Positions 1 to 11,035 of a stretch of 64,000 nt of DNA are shown here, one piece after another (position 1 is the first letter of the stretch; each line of letters starts with the position of its first letter). The stretch is from positions 248,001 to 312,000 of the forward strand of contig NADL03000038.1 in assembly GCA_002205965.3 (NCBI GenBank), read 5' to 3'. The notes under the pieces are model-generated. The model was not told the DNA's origin. It made no database searches and worked only from the letters and a program-made list of their open reading frames with translations. The translations under genes and the position numbers were made by a program. Source of the stretch: Kappaphycus alvarezii. Lineage: Eukaryota > Rhodophyta > Florideophyceae > Gigartinales > Solieriaceae.

Positions 1-27
1 ACGATGTCGGTTTGCGTAGCGACCAGG

Positions 28-712
28 TCATTTATAGATTATCCTAGGGATTTTTTCGTCCTCATTTGAAGTAGTAAGTGACTTAACTGCAACTTTATGT
101 CTCATGTTTGCCAATTTGGCTTCCGTAGAGAGATGCAAGACTGCTTTAAGTTCTCTGTAAACTTGCTGAAATGAGAGAACATTAGTAGCAACGCGGCTTA
201 GCGGCTCCGTCGCCCATGTGTAACCGACAGTAGTATTGCGAAGAAATGCAATCTTTTTTGTCTCACTGCTGTGCGAAGCGGGCACCTGCAGTGAAAGGTT
301 TTTATCATCTTTTACAGTTTTTCAAGTGCTGCAGGCTCATCAAGGCCTTCAGAAGTATACTTCAATAAGCTAAGTCCAGCTAAACAGTTCTCTCTCACTC
401 GATTTGGCGAACAACGGAGTTTTATTCAATCAAAATGAGGTTTACCGCCTCATTAAATGAATTAACTTCGTTATCGATCCGATCTAGGTAAAATATCTTA
501 GCATCACCACGTAGAAGGTTATAAAGGTATTGATTCTTTTGTGCAGCGCTGAGGCCATAGTCACTGGAAACTTGTTGGTACTCGGCAACATATGCCATCC
601 ATGACTCATCAAGGTCTCCGGGGAACTTTTGGTCCTTGTCACGTGATTTAAAGCCGATGTAGTACGTGAATTTTTCCCCTTTTACAGTGAAGTATGTAAC
701 ACGAGATTTTTA
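28..712 (-). pseudogene. copia-type Gag remnant
   Basis: Two minus-strand reading pieces give a retrotransposon Gag. The upstream piece (about 712 to 422) reads through FPGDLDESWMAYVAEYQQ and then YLYNLLRGDAKIFYLD, the pattern of copia-type capsid proteins in which a 'W...Y' helix is followed by 'NLLRGDA..FY'. The downstream piece (285 to 28) continues with SETKKIAFLRN, WATEPLSRV and FQQVYRELKAVLHL, as in the C-terminal half of the same Gag type. The two pieces lie in different frames with a gap at 286-421, and a stop interrupts the first piece near 712, so the gene is broken. No zinc knuckle or pol follows within the window because the element runs off the left edge. Assignment to copia rather than another LTR family rests on remembered family patterns. 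Confidence 0.6.
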
Positions 713-2663
713 ATCATCGGGGCTAATTGTTCCTGACCTCTTCGAGTTGTACGATGTCCTGACTTCGTCTATATGATGGCTGATGATTCTTTTTTTGGAC
801 TTGCTCCGCTACTCGGTACTCGAGCCCTTATATATACTCTTTTTATAGACCTTTTGCACAATATATAAAAGTACAGTACGGTGTAGTGTAGAGTTAGGCC
901 ACCATAAAAACATCTAGTGGCTAAAGTAGCACTTTGCACTCAATTTGTGTCATAAAAATATCTTGGCACTCCTGCTGAGCTGTAGCAGATGCTTCTCTGT
1001 CACAGCAAACCGTTTGCTTGCTGCGCTGTCACCATCACGAGCCCTTTTGCATAACAGCAGGCGCTCCCAGTTCGGCATGCCTATTTCTCTGTGCGCCGAT
1101 ATTTTTTGAAAACCTGTCCAGTGTATAGGAATGTTCTTCAAGCTGTTTGGTGGATACTGCAGTGTATGACAGTACTGTCGATCAAAAAAAATACCGGTGA
1201 TCCATTGGCTGGTTGTGATGGTAGATCTCTACGAGTTGTACAATATGGCGCAGAAGCGTGCGGAGGGGATTCAGAAATTAACTACGAATGAAGGCGGCGG
1301 GTGGAAATCTGTCGCGCGGGAATCACTTGGAGACTAAATGCAAAACGGGTAACGAAGTCGCGAAGCTTCTATTGAGGTTAGTAACTGCGACGGGAACCAG
1401 CGAAGGAATCAAGGAGGCGAAACAAACCCTGGCCGTCGTCGGCCACGTCACTATAGATATCAATCCCGATAGGGGAGAGGAGGATATCGTTTTGGTAGAA
1501 GGTAATAGCCGTAATGTCGACGTTTCTCGCGCTCCGCTAGTGTCTCGGCAACGCCTGTGGTAATCCTACTTGGCGAGATGTCGCGGCGAGTGGAGGGGTG
1601 GGCAAGATTAAATTCGACGGCGATAACAGTACTGTGAATCTCATAGGCAGCGGTAATGTAAATTTACATTTGTAACACGTGGGACTCCGAATGCACAGAC
1701 GAATTGGTAACCTGGTGGAGGAGCAGATGCTAGACGAGGGCGATGATCCCAGCTTTCATACAGAAGCGGGCGAGAACATTGTGGAAGACGTGATGTCAAC
1801 GAGTTATGCCATCTTCATAATGCCAGGTCAAAGCGTGCTGGCCGCTTGGACCTAAGACGCGTGCGACTTCGACCGGGCGCCTGAACCAGTCTGCACAGCG
1901 AGTAGATCCAGTGAATAGCGCGATGCCTATATGGAGAGCCAGAGCGTCCTTAAACGGAGAGTAGGACATTCATCTAACAGAAATTGGCTATTGGCTACCG
2001 CATAATAATATATTCTTGAGGCTTCAACATCTTCAAGTTCGAACTGGGTAAACTTGAGGAAATTTTTTCATTGTATGGAATATGTGGCCGTCTTTATCCA
2101 CACGCCGGTGGAAGTGCGTTACGCGGGAGAATTCGTCACTGAGTAACTATCACTGCTCGCATTCTCTCTCGGTGAATTCCTCCACCGCCTTGGCCCATTC
2201 TTACACTCTGCTCCTCCCATCCAATGAAGTGTGTATAGACTCCGAGATATGACGTTCGATAGTCTCTGCACTCCTCGGAACTGTTGAGTATACAGGGAAT
2301 TTCTCTAAGCTTTGTAGGTGATTATCTACTGTACGAAAATACTGGAGATTAACAAATCTACCGGAGGTCTCGTGAGTTACGTGCGTGTACCTCCAGACCT
2401 GGGGAGATACTGCACGATATCTCCTCATATCATACTGTACAGGGTTAGGAATTAAGTACTGTGCACTTGCGGCACGGCATAGAAAATTATATAATGCATA
2501 AACGTAGTACAGTAGATCTCCAATTCAAATACTGGTTAGGTGCCTGGAAGGTGCCGGAAAAAACCGTTTAAAGTAGTTAATAAAACTAATTTTACTAACC
2601 AACTACCTCAAATGCTTGATTATCATTGGAAAGGCCATATACGTCAAAGGAAGATTTTCAAAT
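713..2663. other. unassigned sequence, no clear gene
   Basis: I recognise no gene here. The best open stretch is 1288-1563 (+), 91 codons, hydrophilic and without a known motif. Just downstream, 1600-1675 reads as DGDNSTVNLIGSGNVNLHL in another frame, a beta-strand-like sequence. A minus-strand ORF at 2201-2428 is also unidentified. Base composition in 1280-1900 is more GC-rich than the AT-rich flanks, so an old inserted fragment is possible. Confidence 0.35.
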
Positions 2664-3139
2664 CTACATACAGTACAGAAAATTCTTATCGCCATTACTC
2701 CAAGGCTTGTTGAAGCTACCATTCACATGATTATCTTCAGAAAACGTTAGAGTAATCCAGAAAACAGTAACGAAATCGTCTTCCTCCTTGCTACGCAACT
2801 TCTTCACAGACGCCTCGAATGCAAGCATTTTGGGATGGTAGTGTATGATTCTATCCGCACCCTGGCTTTTGAGCCATTTTGCATGTAGTAGCTTCATAGA
2901 TTTCAAAGCCTGAGGCCAATTTAAAGACAACTCGAAAAGGTGCGGCGTATGGTTTCTACTCTGTAACTGAAACTCCCTAGTTTGACACCAGGCGGGAGGA
3001 CAATGGCAACACCAATTCGCTCTGTAGTGGTCTCCGATTCCACCCAACTATCCAAGAGGTATGTATGTCGTACAACAGGTAACTCAAGAGGAAATTCTGA
3101 AGCTGTGCTGATACCAGAGTTGGTAATCTCTTCTACCAT
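2664..3139 (-). pseudogene. unidentified protein-like segment, frameshifted
   Basis: Two overlapping minus-strand frames look like one protein split by a frameshift near 2950-3040. The first (3139 down) contains ELPVVRHTYLLDSWVES and GVAIVLPPGVKLGSF. The second (to 2664) continues with LFELSLNWPQALKSMKLLHAKWL and IHYHPKMLAFEASVKKLR, then an alternating hydrophobic strand. The order, a short beta region followed by a 'LxWP...LHxKWL' helix and a 'HPK..AFE..+..LR' helix, looks like real coding sequence, but I cannot name the family. It could be a mobile-element accessory protein or a relic of a host gene. Confidence 0.35.
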
Positions 3140-4243
3140 TAAATCTTTCTATAAACTCTTTCTCGGCGCTTTCTCAGTGTCGAGGGTGCATTTCCTAGGC
3201 AAATCTACAGAACTTTTTTCATGATTTTCTAACGGAAAAACATTTTACGAATCTTAACATGATAAAACATTGAAAGTAGTTCAAATTGAACAACTTACTA
3301 TCCTCCGCTCCCTTAACGAATTACTGTGTCATCCTGTGATAGCATGACTTGAAAGCGTTCAGGTTGTGGCCCTTTAATACCGGAGATAAACCATAGACCG
3401 TCTTGGGCTTTTCAGAGCCCGTGATCTGCTTAGACTTGAGCAGCTTTCTGAATTGGACGGCCTCAAAAATTTTTGAAAGCTTCTTTTTTTGAGTCATTGC
3501 GCAAGATTCTTAGTCGGTGGCGCTTTGCGTTGAGTCTCGACGCCTGAACGTGGGCAGAAGTAGGGAGTGAAAAAGGCGGTAGATACTGCCTGTGCATTCG
3601 GTCATATATGTCATGTGCCCGTGGAAAAGATTTTCTGAAATCATATAAATCTGTGAAAAATATACCTTACGAATCAAATATATTCTGCCCATATATTCTT
3701 TGTATCGTTTTTTGGAGCATTCAGAAAACATAAGTTTTATCTTTCCTGCATTCTGCTTTCGGATTATTCTCTTTTCCCGCGATTATCTTCTCATTACACT
3801 GAGTACTATTCCGTTATAGGTAAAGTTTTTTTCGGCTGCGTACAGTGGCAATTTCTAGGGCACAGCAGAAGAGTAAATGTATATATTTTTACTATATATT
3901 TGATATTTATAATGGCTGTATCTTTCAAATGCCATGCTAACATGACAGTGACCTACATTATTTCTCATTACATTACTATATTGCTCAAATATAGTTGTAA
4001 CGTGGAGAGAGTAATGTAAAATCCCCAAAGGAGGAAGCTCCTTTAATTTTGATGAACTTTTATAGGTCATAATTTGGCATACATTGCCCGAGTATATGGC
4101 GAATATATGAGCTACATATGTATTAAATTTGGCTTGCAAAAACTTAAATAAATTCAATCTCATTTTAGCGGTTATTTGGAGGCAAAAGACCCAGCATACA
4201 ATAATCAACACTCCAACTACTTTATATGAAGGCACTAACTTAT
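3140..4243. other. AT-rich sequence with one short ORF
   Basis: No identifiable gene. A 58-codon minus-strand ORF at 3321-3497 begins MTQKKKLSKIFEAVQF and is lysine-rich. It lies just upstream (on the minus strand) of the unidentified segment at 2664-3139 and could be its 5' part, but a stop separates them. The rest is AT-rich with only shadow ORFs. Confidence 0.3.
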
Positions 4244-4291
4244 CGCTTTGGCCAACTGTGAGGCCAGCGCTTTGGCCCACTGTGAGCCCAG
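4244..4291. repeat. two tandem copies of a 24-bp unit
   Basis: Two adjacent 24-base units beginning cgctttggcc differ at two positions (4244-4267 and 4268-4291). They lie just before the transposase remnant and may be a relic of its subterminal repeats. Confidence 0.7.
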
Positions 4292-4303
4292 AAATCAACT
4301 GCC

Positions 4304-5263
4304 ATGATCTTACCCCAACTTTCTGAGAGCAACATTATAATGACCGTAATCGAGGTCCTCGGAGGGAGGCCGGAACTGAGTGCCTGTGTTATGACGCGTC
4401 GCTTTCGCGGGCCATTCGGAATCCCGCGAGTGGCTGCAGACGTATGGAATTTGTTTCGGCCGTTACTCACCCAACTATGGAGGCCCGTCATATGTTCAGG
4501 GCATTTTTTTAAAAAAGTTACTCAAACGAGTATATCAACTCCCCCATGGAAGGCGTTGACGAGAAAACTTTTCGGTAGTGGTGTTGGAGGAAGGTTTTGA
4601 AACGCATTGTGACTTTAGATGTACTAAGTTGCCACTATTTTATTTTATCTTTTTACTTAATATTTTGTTTTAATTACCGAATTAGGTGGACAGGAGCAAG
4701 GTACTGCATGGGAGAGAGCATTCTTTTTAAAAGATAATTGTGGACGGAACGCACTTTAAGATTTGTGAGCCACAGCATTCAGTACTGAATGTGTCAGTGA
4801 CAAACTAAAAAACGCCGGATTAAGCTATGAGTTCGGACTAAGTGTGACCGCGAGAAACATATTTTGGGCCTACTGGCCATTCTCGTCTGGTGTTTTTGCT
4901 GATCTAAGAATATTTTGGTCAAATTTGAGGAATAAGATTTTGCCGCACGAGAATGTGATTGCTGATCAAGGTTATAGCGACTCCATGTGTAGCAATGATG
5001 AGATGAAGGACGGATCAGTCGATTTTAAGTATATTTGGGCCCGTCGTGAGGCCAAGAACAAACGCCCGAAGCAGTTAAGTGTACTCGGTAGCAGTTTAGG
5101 CACAAACCGGACTTACACAAAGAGTGATTTTCGCTGTCCTGAACCTGGTGGAGCTCTCAATTCGGAGCAGAGAAAGCTTTGTTCTCCATGAGTAGTTTTT
5201 GAAAATTCTCAGGTATTCGTAGATTCCCGCATCTCCCTGAGATGACCTACATTACAGAAATGA
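4304..5263 (+). pseudogene. Harbinger / DDE_Tnp_4-type transposase, broken
   Basis: This is a cut-and-paste DNA transposase with an RNase H-fold nuclease that would bind transposon ends and move them. The N-terminal piece (4304-4600) contains RRFRGPFGIPRVAADVWNL, the helix found before the catalytic core in this family. Around 4739-4765 a frame reads VDGTHFKI, the first catalytic Asp motif. Then come LSYEFGLSVTARNIFWAY, HENVIADQGYSD with the second Asp, and RREAKNKRPKQL with the final Glu (4844-5110). The last helix (VLNLVELSIRSRE, about 5135-5185) is in a third frame. At least three frame changes and stops break the gene. I saw no clear terminal inverted repeats. Confidence 0.8.
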
Positions 5264-5989
5264 CAGCCTTTTGTATAATGGCCCAAGTGAACAAAAAGAA
5301 AAGAAAGAATATTGTATACCTAAACACGAACTTTTTGCAAGAAAATTAATGTCTAATTATTTTGGATATAGAAAAAAATTGTGAAGTCACATACTAGTTA
5401 CTCAGCTATTGATTAAATCAAGCATTGCAGAAGCCTTTTCCTCCATGCAACGTGCCCTGCTCCCTAGGTCAGCCGACACCCTTGCCCTATGTTTCGCACG
5501 TTAGTGCTGCTGGGCCAGTCTCCGTTTTTCTATTTTCTTCAAACCCACCTCCCTAAATATTTTCCGACACTATAGAGCCATCTTACTCTCTTCATCAAGT
5601 AGCGGATCTTTTTTATCTAAATTTGGACAACTCCGCCCACTGATAACAGCATATAGTTTCCTGTACACCAAGGGCATTCTGCTAACTGTCAACCGCCATT
5701 GATAATTTCACTTTACACTTACCTTGGTTCATCAGAGAACGTTTGGTCCGGACCACTCGGCGCCCAACTTGCGCCTGATATTTTCGCAGGTGAATGCCAC
5801 CTAATGGGCCAAGAATCGAGCTAAATCATATTTAACTTAGATATATATTACTTGATTTAAATTTATTTTACCTACAGCACTGTCCTAGATAGTTATAACC
5901 CAGCTGACTAGTATTTATACTTACCTGGCCACTATGGCACCTGAATAAACAGCCACCCCGGTATTGGTTCGGAACTTGCTCCCAACTTT
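5264..5989. other. no gene seen
   Basis: AT-rich, low-information sequence between the transposase remnant and the first copy of the GATA/PB1 unit. No ORF of interest, RNA gene or repeat was recognised. Confidence 0.5.
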
Positions 5990-6368
5990 CGCCTCTGTAA
6001 CCCTTTTCCAATGACAACTTTGGCAACAGCCACATTTATCCGCCATCGTACCACCTCTTTCCCCCTCTCTATCTAATATTTCTTTGCCCCTGTCATTATT
6101 TGTCTATAATATTCACTCACCCTTGTCGTTCCGGACTCTGGCGTCTTCATACCAATAGTAACTTCAAGTTTGTCGTCAGTGACAACAGATTTATCTCTGA
6201 CGGAGATACTTAGCGCTGCTGATCCATTTATACACCGCTTGTTTGCCGAGGTTTCACCCCTAATGTCTTCGGTTCATTTGATCCGATTAACTGTTTCTTT
6301 CAGGTTAATTCCATATTTTACCATGTTTTGCACAACCATTTCCATGTTTTTTCTCATTTTCGTCCTTA

Positions 6369-7242
6369 TTATATGACATTTCGGTTGGAGCAGTTATTGA
6401 AGACAATGTTTTTAACAGGGTAATGACAATTTCGGACGAGAATTGATTCAATCAATCTAGTTTCCTTTTTTTGGACGGTCATGCTTTCAAGAAACCCATA
6501 TTCATTATGATGTGCGAATGGAACAGACAACATGATAGGAGAAGGAAACGCTTGAGGATATATCCTGTGCGTTCTGCCCATTGGGGTACATTTAACCTGT
6601 TCTTCTATGGAAGTAGGCTTTTCTTTGTTTTTACAGTGACAGAATGCACCCATGTGAAAGCGAATTTGCGGTGTGGCACGCAATGTCATCCAGTTGCCAT
6701 GATAATCCAGATCACAGACGCTGAGAGAGCAATTTCTATGGTGTCTCCTTCAGATTCTGCGTTTTCAATTTTCATGATCATATTCTGTAGTGAACAACTG
6801 CAATTGTGGTACATCCCTTAATTCCGGCGATAGAAAGCATCATTTTTTCTGAAGAGAGGTGCTTGATTTCACTCTTCCATTCGCTTTCCGCTTGATCACT
6901 TTGTACCTTGGTCACTGTACTTATGACTGCAGTGACTGACCACTTCAAACGGGTGCGGTGTGCAGTTCCATTCATTCTTCGTAATTTCCATCCGAAATGC
7001 AGCTTGACACGTTGTGACTCGTGGCTCGCCCAGTTCAACTGGTCGATGCTCAGCAAGTTTCACTGTTAGTCTGCCAATGATGGATCCGGCACAGCTTGAG
7101 GAGTTGTCACCAACTTTCTCGCCCATCACAGTTCGAACAGTGCTGCCCTACGAGACGATTTTCATTGTTGCATCAGTTCCACTCTCATTTGGGCGAGCGT
7201 TGGCCTGACTTGCCTTGTCAGACTGCCTCCGGCTGATGCCCA
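6369..7242 (-). pseudogene. 3' part of GATA/PB1 unit, copy 1
   Basis: Downstream of the PB1 domain several minus-strand frames remain open and protein-like: 7129-6896 (EKVGDNSSSCAG, KLAEHRPVELGEPRVTTCQAAF), 7056-6778 and 6689-6369 (LRATPQIRFHMGAFCHCKNKE). The same frames survive in copies 2 and 3 with amino-acid changes, which suggests a genuine coding continuation or a second gene. I recognise no domain. GT-AG-like signals near 6120-6170 hint at introns further downstream, but exon borders cannot be fixed by eye. Confidence 0.35.
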
Positions 7243-8523
7243 TCAGCAATGGGCGGGATCCTCCGGGGTGCCACACTGACGTCCGGCAGACGGCATCATT
7301 CCTGAATTTCCCTGACGATTGCGCACGGCGGTTATAACATGCTTGTTGTGAACCTGAATTTCGATACATCGGTTGCCTGCAAGCTGTACGGCGTTGTGAT
7401 ACTCGGCGATATCTTCCTCGTTCTCAATCCATGTTTCCCGGTATTCTTCATCTAGATATGAAATGGCTACGTCTCGCTCGCTTAGGCCATACATCTGAGC
7501 GAGCGTTTTTCTCAACTTAGGGAAAGGCGTACCTCGCACTTGCACCAATTTCGTTGGGGCCTTGTATTTCACTGTGACGTTTCTTCCATCTCCCCGGCCA
7601 GCTGGGCTGAGTAGTTCATTATGATTCCTCCTGGAGTGCGCCCGGTTTCTACTACCGGTGCATCGTCCCCGCAGTTGTGACTGCCTAGTGTCAGGAGGCG
7701 ATTCGTTCACGAATGGCGTCGTGACGGCTTGCACAGTTGGCGCTCTCCCTACCTTGTAGACTGACACGTGGGCTTTAGCTTTCTTGCGGGAGCGGATTAG
7801 TTCACTGCTGTCAATATCGGCAGTATCATCACCACGCATCCTTTTCCTTGTTCCTCACCGTGACGCGAGTTTATGTCCGCGGGAACAGTCTTCCCGAGCT
7901 TACCTTCATGCTCGTCCACGTACTCACTATCGGCCGACGGCCATCGATACCACCGTCTGCTTCCTCCTGAAAGTCGATGACCCTGACCTTGCGCCAACCT
8001 GCCCTTTTCACCACAGAAATTGATCCACGCGGCCCTCGGTAAAGAGCCATCCTTCGCTCGGCATATGTAGCAAAACAAGGTAAGCAAAGGGTACGTCCAC
8101 CGTCTGGGCCGGTCTTCTTGGCTGACCTGGGGCAGCCCACAACTATGCATTTTGGAGGCTTCCGCTCATGATCATCCGTTCGGTTGCCCCATGCCGACAC
8201 TTTGTTTTTCCAGGCGACGGATAGTTCTAAGTGCCTGTCTGCGGGCAGGTCCCTGGCTCCCCGCACGGTTTTCACAATCGGCCTCAACAGGTTCCTCCGC
8301 CGTCCCGACCCCCCATCCGGTGGAAACCGACGTGCTTGACTGCGTACGACGAGGACTTGGAAATCACAGAGACTCTCTTGGTATAGATATTTTGGAACAA
8401 CTGGAGCTGGCAGTTGCGATATTTGTTGTGACACGGACCGCACAACGTGTGCAGTCCGTCAGGACCGGTGCTGAATTGCGTTTTCTCAGATGCGCGGCAA
8501 GATTGGACTTTGCAGCGCTTCAT
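7243..8523 (-). pseudogene. two GATA-like fingers + PB1 protein, copy 1
   Basis: A putative DNA-binding regulator. The ATG at 8523 opens with MKRCKVQSC...TLCGPCHNKY, a C-x4-C-x18-C-x2-C finger with the GATA-family signature GPDG..TLC..C. A second finger, C-x4-C-x15-C-x2-C (CIVVGC...TLCLPCFATY), lies near 8165-8065. A basic stretch, RSRKKAKAHVSV, follows. The last 110 codons form a PB1 domain: VTVKYK with the conserved Lys, then ISYLDEEYRETWIENEEDI as the acidic OPCA-type motif. PB1 domains dimerise, so a transcription factor that pairs through PB1 is a reasonable inference. The frame shifts near 8315 (a six-C run), near 7907 and near 7850. The stop at 7243 falls shortly after PB1. Confidence 0.7.
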
Positions 8524-8841
8524 GCTAGCGAGCGGAGTCGAGCTCGGTGTGGCGCCAGTGCATAGGTTGCTCTTCGAGAGGCCCGAAGTTCCTTAGATTA
8601 TGAGGAAATACGATGGCAGCACCAAACAGCGTTTCAAACGGCCTTGCTCGCGTTGAGGATGTTTGCCGGGGGGTGGGATTTTTCAAACATGGTATAAATA
8701 CTTGTCGGTCGGGCACCTTTGGTGAACGATATGCGATGCCGGAATTCGAGCGCTGTATGCCGCGCTGAAGAGTGCTGTCGAGCTTTGCGGACCCCGACCG
8801 TTCGGAAAAGTTCGACTTTGGACGGGAAATCTTTGGCAAAT

Positions 8842-8860
8842 GGGTCTGATTATCAGACCC
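8842..8860. promoter_or_regulatory. perfect palindrome with GATA site, copy 1
   Basis: The 19-mer gggtctgattatcagaccc has perfect 9-base arms around one central base. Read on the gene strand it contains TGATAA, the consensus WGATAR site bound by GATA fingers. It lies about 320 bases upstream of the ATG of the GATA-finger gene. Self-regulation is an inference. Confidence 0.5.
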
Positions 8861-9256
8861 GTCAGACTGATACTTGTACGGCCGTACACGGTACAGTAGG
8901 TAGGCGAGTCCAAGAGGTTAGGGTAGACAGCATGCAAAGTTTCAACAAACGGCTGCAGTGCCTTGATTCAGATTTTTATGCGAAAGGGTATGGCACTGTG
9001 GTGTACAGTACAGTACGGTATGGTAGGTACGCAGTATGATGAAGTTTCAATACCTTGATTCAGATTTTTTGTTTGCCTACAGTGCTTCGCTGATTTTGGG
9101 TTCTGTACTCTACGGTACCTATGTTACCGTACTGTACATACAGTATTGCACAGTGCAATACAGTGATTTTCACTAAACGCTCGGAAAAGGACCAACGTTT
9201 TTCGAGGGCTATTCAGGGCTACTGGATGCTACTCACCTCTTTTCGCCTTCTCATAC

Positions 9257-9699
9257 GAGGTCATTCGAATACATATCAGTGTTGCTATTCCCATGAGCAT
9301 AGTCATTGCATTTTGGTCTCCACCCGATGGCAGACCCTTACTCTGGAAAATTCGCCAAACATAAAATAAAACATAGCAGTAAAAATTCAAAAGAGTACAC
9401 ATTAATATCCCCCAGTCGCGCTAATCTCATCAGAGCGCACTAACGTATTCTTATTTTCAGGTCGCACTGTTCAAGCAGTGACCACTGTCTAAGTCAACAC
9501 AAATCAAAACTTCAGCTTTCGGTTTATTCAGCACCTTAGAATTGTTTGTATTCCTCTTCATGAGTGCATCCGCAGGATTACTAGGACTGGGTATCCACCT
9601 CATTATATTCTACTCTTTGGAGTCAAAGTATTCCTTATTCGTTGCACAATAGGTCATAGCCGGCCGTCTCTCCCTCTGTGGAGCGTAGTTATAGTGTTA
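9257..9699. other. copia-like flank, no gene resolved
   Basis: Unique sequence immediately right of repeat copy 1. It probably belongs to the minus-strand copia remnant that starts at about 9994, but I see no further motif. Confidence 0.35.
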
Positions 9700-10570
9700 T
9701 AAAGACATCGGGAATCTGTATACAGATCTTTGTCTATCTAAATACGTGGGAATATCGAGTTCAATGCAGTTTTAAAGTAATGGTCGCGATCTTCTTTTTC
9801 TGCACAAGCGAATACTTCAGCTCCATACCGGGAGTAGCCAACTCGCCTATTTTGTTGAAAATCCAGTCAAGTGCATGAAAAATATCAATGACATCTTTCA
9901 GAACAATCTTCACTCCAGCTAAGGTACCACATTTTCCATAACCACCGGTCGAACGCTGATTAAAGGAAGCATCACAGAATGAATAAATAAGCACCTGATT
10001 AACCTTTTAAGCACATGGAAGTATCCTGAATCGTATCCAAGGCTTAGGCTATAGTAATTCATTCAACATGTCATTCGTTGATACACGTTGGTCAACATGC
10101 ATGCACGAGATCATTTTCTGTAGCGTTGATATAACTTACTACGCTTTAGGCAGGACTCCATTACCTAAGTGCATAAGCGTACAGGCGAGTGACCTGTACT
10201 GATTGAGCTCAATCTCCGTCACTTCAGCAGATCATTCCTTTTTACGGGTACGAGATGCTGCTATGGGTTTGAGGCGATCCAATTAAAGTATCATTGACGT
10301 AGTGATACCGCCATCCTGTAGGTGTTCGATTTCGCACTCGTTAAAGCGTACTTTCTCGTTAATAACATATTTGCAAACAACAAATTCCTTTTGAAGTCTT
10401 TCAATTAATTCCTGTGTCATCTCAATTGTTCCACTTAACAAAAAGTCATCAGTGACTTTGGCCACGAGTACTGCCATTGCACTGTCACTCCACCTCTTCA
10501 GGAAAATCTGTGATATGTCCATGACTTTTTCGAGTCCTGCTGTTGTATTCATCCACTGTTCTACAGTCAC
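9700..10570 (-). pseudogene. copia family B pol fragments (RT and RNase H)
   Basis: Two minus-strand pieces of a copia polyprotein. At 10570-10283 the frame contains VAKVTDDFLLSGTIEMTQELIERL and FNECEIEHLQDGG, matching the part of copia reverse transcriptase that carries the 'DD' catalytic pair (here VTDD). At 9994-9761 IYSFCDASFNQRS and FHALDWIFNK correspond to the first catalytic Asp region of RNase H. The RNase H 'AEILA' motif is degraded. The element resembles the copia pieces at 44078-46000 more than the copia immediately upstream, so it is treated as a separate family. Stops and a gap at 10000-10280 show decay. Confidence 0.6.
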
Positions 10571-10573
10571 CTC

Positions 10574-11035
10574 TCACCGGTGACCCGCCTCGACTATCAT
10601 ACGGTAACTTAAGCAGACTCCACAGCACACCTTTCTTTGACTCCACTCCGAGGCGGCTGAAAAAAATGTCACTCTTGATAGGTCCACTCTGGAGGAGCTC
10701 GCATTTGAATCGACAGTGCCGACCAGTTGCCTATAAGGAGTCGCATCGGTTATCCTTCCTCTAGATTCCAGTGAGAGGTCTTTTGCATGTGGTAAGGGCA
10801 TTGCTACTGGTCTGTAGTTCTCCATTTTGAAGAACTTGAGGATACTCTCCGTCATATGCTTGTTGTGAATCTTGATGCTGCTTCCGGAATCTTCCACTGA
10901 TAATCCAGAGAATCTTTCAATCTTAGCTAGCATTTGTATCTCAAACTTCTTCTTAAACTTCTCAATCATCCTTTTCAGAGCTGTTCTCTCGCTCCAGATC
11001 AATATAATGTAATCTACATGCACTATTAGAAACCA
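10574..11035 (-). pseudogene. copia A reverse transcriptase, C-terminal half
   Basis: The frame opens MHVDYIILIWSERTALKRM. The first residues are the altered active-site box (copia consensus YVDDIIL; here HVDYIIL, so the second catalytic Asp is lost). It continues with KFKKKFEIQMLAKIERFSGLSVE, HMTESILKFF and ATPYRQLVGT, all landmarks of copia RT and its connection to RNase H. It is the continuation of 12943-12346 across the inserted fragment. Confidence 0.8.

Larger units (their letters stand above)
5990..9256 (-). repeat. GATA/PB1 unit, copy 1
   Basis: This is the first of three copies of a long repeat. It matches 15640-19034 in the same orientation and 21583-24660 inverted. From about 6310 to 9256 it is almost letter-for-letter identical to copy 2. 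From about 5990 to 6310 the two are clearly diverged but still alignable. Copy 1 stops at 9256, exactly where copies 2 and 3 enter a GTAC-rich palindromic array, and continues into unrelated copia-like DNA. The unit contains one minus-strand gene with its upstream region. I found no transposase, LTRs or target duplication in it, so how it was duplicated is unknown. Confidence 0.85.

Noticed and set aside
5940..6170. Introns in the 3' part of the GATA/PB1 unit (gtaagt/gtgagt sites)
   Set aside because: Several donor-like sites are seen in copies 1 and 2, but no consistent acceptor pairs give a continuous protein.
8284..9039. Plus-strand ORFs overlapping the GATA/PB1 gene and its upstream region
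   Set aside because: They are antisense or noncoding shadows. The minus-strand reading has clear zinc-finger signatures and theirs has none.
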